DNA of 64,000 nucleotides. Origin: Paenarthrobacter nicotinovorans. Its GTDB lineage: Bacteria > Actinomycetota > Actinomycetes > Actinomycetales > Micrococcaceae. Position 1 is the stretch's first letter. The number at the start of each line of letters is the position of its first letter. Below the pieces are notes generated by a model. That model did no database searches. It worked only from the letters and a program-made list of their open reading frames with translations, and was not told the origin of the DNA. The stretch spans positions 3,720,001 through 3,784,000 of the forward strand of contig NZ_CP089293.1 in assembly GCF_021919345.1 (NCBI RefSeq), in the 5' to 3' direction. A program made the position numbers and the translations under genes. Shown piece by piece: positions 61,796 to 64,000 of this stretch.

Positions 61796-62833
61796 CTACG
61801 CCGTAGATCCGCGCACCACCAGGGAGCTCTCCAGCGTCACATGCGGCTCCTTGAGAGCCACACCCTCCATCAGCCCGCGGAGCTGCTCCCCAGCTCTGCG
61901 GCCCAGCGGTCTCGCGGGCAGGTGCACAGTGGTGAGGCTGGGATTGCTGGTGGCCGAGTATGGAAGGTCATCGAAGCCCGCAACAGCCAGCTTTCCCGGA
62001 ATGGCGACGCCCTCCACCCGCGCTTCCTGCAGTACACCGTAGGCATGGGTATCCGTACCGCAGACGACGGCGGTCACCCCCTCGCGCTCCCACACGGGCC
62101 AGGCGGCGGCGAAAGCAGCGGCGGCAGCACCGACGTCGATCGCTGTACTGATGACATGCCCGGCGTCGACCACCAGCCCGCAGGCAGCGGCTTCTTCCAG
62201 GAAGGCTTCACGGCGCAGCTGGAACGTCGCGGTTCCGGTGATGCCGTCGACGTAGGCGGCACGGGTGTGTCCGGATGCAGCCAGGTGCCGGGCCAGTTCG
62301 CGGGCTCCTTGGGCGACGTCGAGGTTCACGGACGGCGCGTACGACTCCAGCCCGGGAGCGTCCAGCAGCACCAGTGGACCGGCTGCGGAAAGGTCTTCCA
62401 GGAACTCTGCGCTCGGGGCACCCACCAGCAACCCCGCCGGGCGGAGGGCCAACAACTTCTGCACGTCGGAAGCCTGTGGCGATTCGCCGGCGTCGGTCAC
62501 TGAGAGGAGCAGCTGGTACTCCGCACCCAAGGATTCCCGCACTCCGGCGATGACGTTGGCGAAGAACGGGTTGGACACGTCAGGGGTGACCAGGATGACG
62601 ATGGAGCTGACTCCGCGGGCCAGCGAGCTGCCGATACTGTCCACCACGTAGCCCAGTTCGGCGATCGCAGTACGGACGCGGGAGATATTGTCGTCGGATA
62701 CCCGGCCCTGGGTTTTGCCGTTGGCCACCAGGGAGACCGTGGCTGTGGAAACACCGGCCCGGGCGGCCACCATGGCAGCCGTCACCCTGGGCGTGCGATG
62801 AGCACGGCTGCTGCGCCGATCCAGGGATTCCAT
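61796..62833 (-). CDS. LacI family transcriptional regulator, probable repressor of nucleoside hydrolase
   Basis: A 345-residue repressor. The helix-turn-helix with hinge is VTAAMVAARAGVSTATVSLVANG near residue 16, then GRVSDDNISRVRTAIAELGY. The effector domain contains VILVTPDVSNPFFANVIAGV and a C-terminal GKLAVAGFDDLPYS. It starts at 62833; a GTG at 62896 would add 21 residues across the operator. It is divergent from the nucleoside hydrolase gene with two LacI-type palindromes between, so it probably senses a nucleoside or ribose. Confidence 0.9.
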   Translation of the reverse strand: MESLDRRSSRAHRTPRVTAAMVAARAGVSTATVSLVANGKTQGRVSDDNISRVRTAIAELGYVVDSIGSSLARGVSSIVILVTPDVSNPFFANVIAGVRESLGAEYQLLLSVTDAGESPQASDVQKLLALRPAGLLVGAPSAEFLEDLSAAGPLVLLDAPGLESYAPSVNLDVAQGARELARHLAASGHTRAAYVDGITGTATFQLRREAFLEEAAACGLVVDAGHVISTAIDVGAAAAAFAAAWPVWEREGVTAVVCGTDTHAYGVLQEARVEGVAIPGKLAVAGFDDLPYSATSNPSLTTVHLPARPLGRRAGEQLRGLMEGVALKEPHVTLESSLVVRGSTA

Positions 62834-62879
62834 GCATCGATCGTAGCGTTGTTCCGCTGCTCTGACCTGCGCCAAGGCA

Positions 62880-62891
62880 TCAAGCGCTTGA
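62880..62891. promoter_or_regulatory. LacI-type operator 1
   Basis: TCAAGCGCTTGA is a perfect 12-bp palindrome with the central CG usual for LacI-family sites. It lies 47 bp upstream of the LacI gene start. Confidence 0.6.
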
Positions 62892-62902
62892 CGCACTCTA
62901 CG

Positions 62903-62914
62903 TTAAGCGTTTGA
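62903..62914. promoter_or_regulatory. LacI-type operator 2
   Basis: TTAAGCGTTTGA, a near copy of the site at 62880, is shifted 23 bp (about two helical turns), which allows cooperative binding. It lies about 93 bp before the nucleoside hydrolase gene. Confidence 0.5.
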
Positions 62915-63006
62915 CGTTCTGGCCGGTCGGATGCCAGAATCGCCCTGAATGCTTATCGCCCTGCCCGGGCAAGTTCCCGGCAGGCCCCAATGACGTGGAG
63001 ACAAAC

Positions 63007-64000
63007 GTGGACCCCAACACACGCAAGAAGATCATTCTTGACTGCGACCCCGGCCATGACGACGCAGTGGCACTGCTGCTGGCGCACGGCAACCCGGACA
63101 TCGAATTGCTCGCTGTGACCACCGTGGTGGGCAACCAGACCCTTGAGAAAGTCACCCGCAACGCCCTCTCGGTAGCCACCATCGCAGGCATCACCGGAGT
63201 TCCGTTCGCCGCCGGCTGCGACCGCCCCTTGGTCCGCACCATCGAAACGGCCCCCAGCATCCACGGCGACTCCGGCATGGACGGCCCGGAACAGCCCGAG
63301 TCCACCATCGAGCTCGACCCGCGCCACGCCGTCGACCTCATCATTGAAACCGTCATGGCGCACGAGCCGGGCACCGTCACCCTGGTTCCCACCGCCGGAC
63401 TCACCAACATCGCGATGGCCGCGCGCAAAGAACCGCGCATCGTGGAGCGCGTGAAGGAAGTCGTCCTCATGGGCGGCGGCTACCACGTGGGCAACTGGAG
63501 CGCGGTGGCCGAGTTCAACATCATCATCGACCCCGAGGCCGCACACATCGTCTTCAACGAAAAGTGGCCCGTGGTGATGGTCGGCCTCGACCTCACGCAC
63601 CAGGCGCTGGCCACGGACGAGGTGGTCAACAACATCGCGGCCATCGGCACCAAGCCGGCCAAGTTCGTCCTGGAACTCATGGAATTCTTCAAGAAGACCT
63701 ACAAGGACGCCCAGGGCTTCGACTTCCCGCCGGTCCACGATCCGTGCGCCGTGGCCTACGTCATCGATCCCAGCGTCATGACCACCCGCAAGGTGCCCGT
63801 GGACATCGAACTCCAGGGCAAGCTCACCCTCGGCATGACCGTGGCCGACTTCCGCGCGCCCGCGCCGGAGGACTGCCACACCTCGGTGGCTGTCGACCTC
63901 GACCACAAGAAGTTCTGGGACCTGGTCACCGATGCGATCCAACGGATCGGCGAACCAACGCACGACGGCGGCGCTGACGCCACCGTGATTGCCGAAACGG
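63007..64000 (+). CDS. Inosine-uridine preferring nucleoside hydrolase, 3' end cut by the window
   Basis: An open frame from GTG at 63007 (GGAG 6 bases upstream) to the window end, 331 residues so far. The Ca-binding signature is ILDCDPGHDDAVALLL near residue 9. GGGYHVGNWSAVAEFNIIID near residue 157 and VHDPCAVAYVIDP near residue 242 complete the active site. It cleaves the N-glycosidic bond of ribonucleosides for salvage. The family is about 310-340 residues long, so only the last residues are missing. The divergent LacI protein probably regulates it. Confidence 0.93.
   Translation, partial: MDPNTRKKIILDCDPGHDDAVALLLAHGNPDIELLAVTTVVGNQTLEKVTRNALSVATIAGITGVPFAAGCDRPLVRTIETAPSIHGDSGMDGPEQPESTIELDPRHAVDLIIETVMAHEPGTVTLVPTAGLTNIAMAARKEPRIVERVKEVVLMGGGYHVGNWSAVAEFNIIIDPEAAHIVFNEKWPVVMVGLDLTHQALATDEVVNNIAAIGTKPAKFVLELMEFFKKTYKDAQGFDFPPVHDPCAVAYVIDPSVMTTRKVPVDIELQGKLTLGMTVADFRAPAPEDCHTSVAVDLDHKKFWDLVTDAIQRIGEPTHDGGADATVIAET

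Overview
The window is high-GC DNA with dense genes, GTG/ATG starts behind strong GGAGG-type ribosome sites, MsiK-style sugar ABC importers lacking their own ATPase, ECF41 and ECF42 sigma factors and a DinB2-type polymerase. Together these point to an actinobacterium of the Micrococcaceae, most likely Arthrobacter or Paenarthrobacter. No rRNA, tRNA, CRISPR array, insertion sequence or phage is visible. Most of the window is accessory catabolism and resistance.

Layout: (a) 1-6 kb: an epimerase 3' end, a PhyH dioxygenase divergent from an AraC regulator, a Tat-exported beta-propeller protein, NagB and a CPBP protease. (b) 6.2-18.7 kb: a sulfoquinovose (plant sulfolipid sugar) catabolic cluster. 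It has an AGE-type isomerase, a DeoR regulator, a Gfo/Idh/MocA protein resembling NAD-dependent sulfoquinovosidases, a PfkB kinase, a YihT-type aldolase, an ABC importer, an aldehyde dehydrogenase, a TauE/SafE exporter, a 67-aa Cys-containing protein and a phosphohexomutase. I read it as sulfoglycolysis of the sulfo-EMP type that oxidises sulfolactaldehyde and exports sulfolactate. Near-identical 46-47 bp palindromes sit at both ends of the cluster, and GTGTTG-N6-CAACAC operators recur inside it. (c) 18.8-26.6 kb: a DeoR/LacI hybrid regulator, a second beta-propeller protein paralogous to the one in (a), an ABC importer and a 2-hydroxyacid dehydrogenase. The paralogue in (a) and this block share TGTTTGAA-type operators.

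(d) 26.7-38.5 kb: a P-type ATPase, PhoD, a GMC oxidoreductase with its AraC regulator, an orphan protein of tail-terminator/Pvc16-like appearance, an alanine-type aminotransferase, a zinc alcohol dehydrogenase, and an AhpD-like protein with an ECF41 sigma factor and a matching promoter. (e) 38.5-45.3 kb: amine catabolism, with an APC permease, a copper amine oxidase close to the Arthrobacter phenylethylamine oxidase, a TetR regulator, a LysE exporter and an aldehyde dehydrogenase. (f) 45.3-51.8 kb: MepB, PheA, then an arsenic island (arsO-like, trxB, arsC, acr3 / arsR, arsN-like GNAT) with paired ArsR operators.

(g) 51.8-58.7 kb: an MMPL pump with its MarR regulator, a methyltransferase, a DGPF protein with an ECF42 sigma factor, an aldo/keto reductase and two small coupled membrane-type genes in an AT-richer patch. 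(h) 59-64 kb: a DinB2-like polymerase with Ile at the steric gate, then a roughly 500-bp interval between 30-bp direct repeats that holds a chain of hairpins and a 36-aa microprotein. After these come a LysE exporter, a small hypothetical protein, a LacI regulator and a nucleoside hydrolase cut by the window end.

All family assignments come from reading motifs and context; no database search was run.
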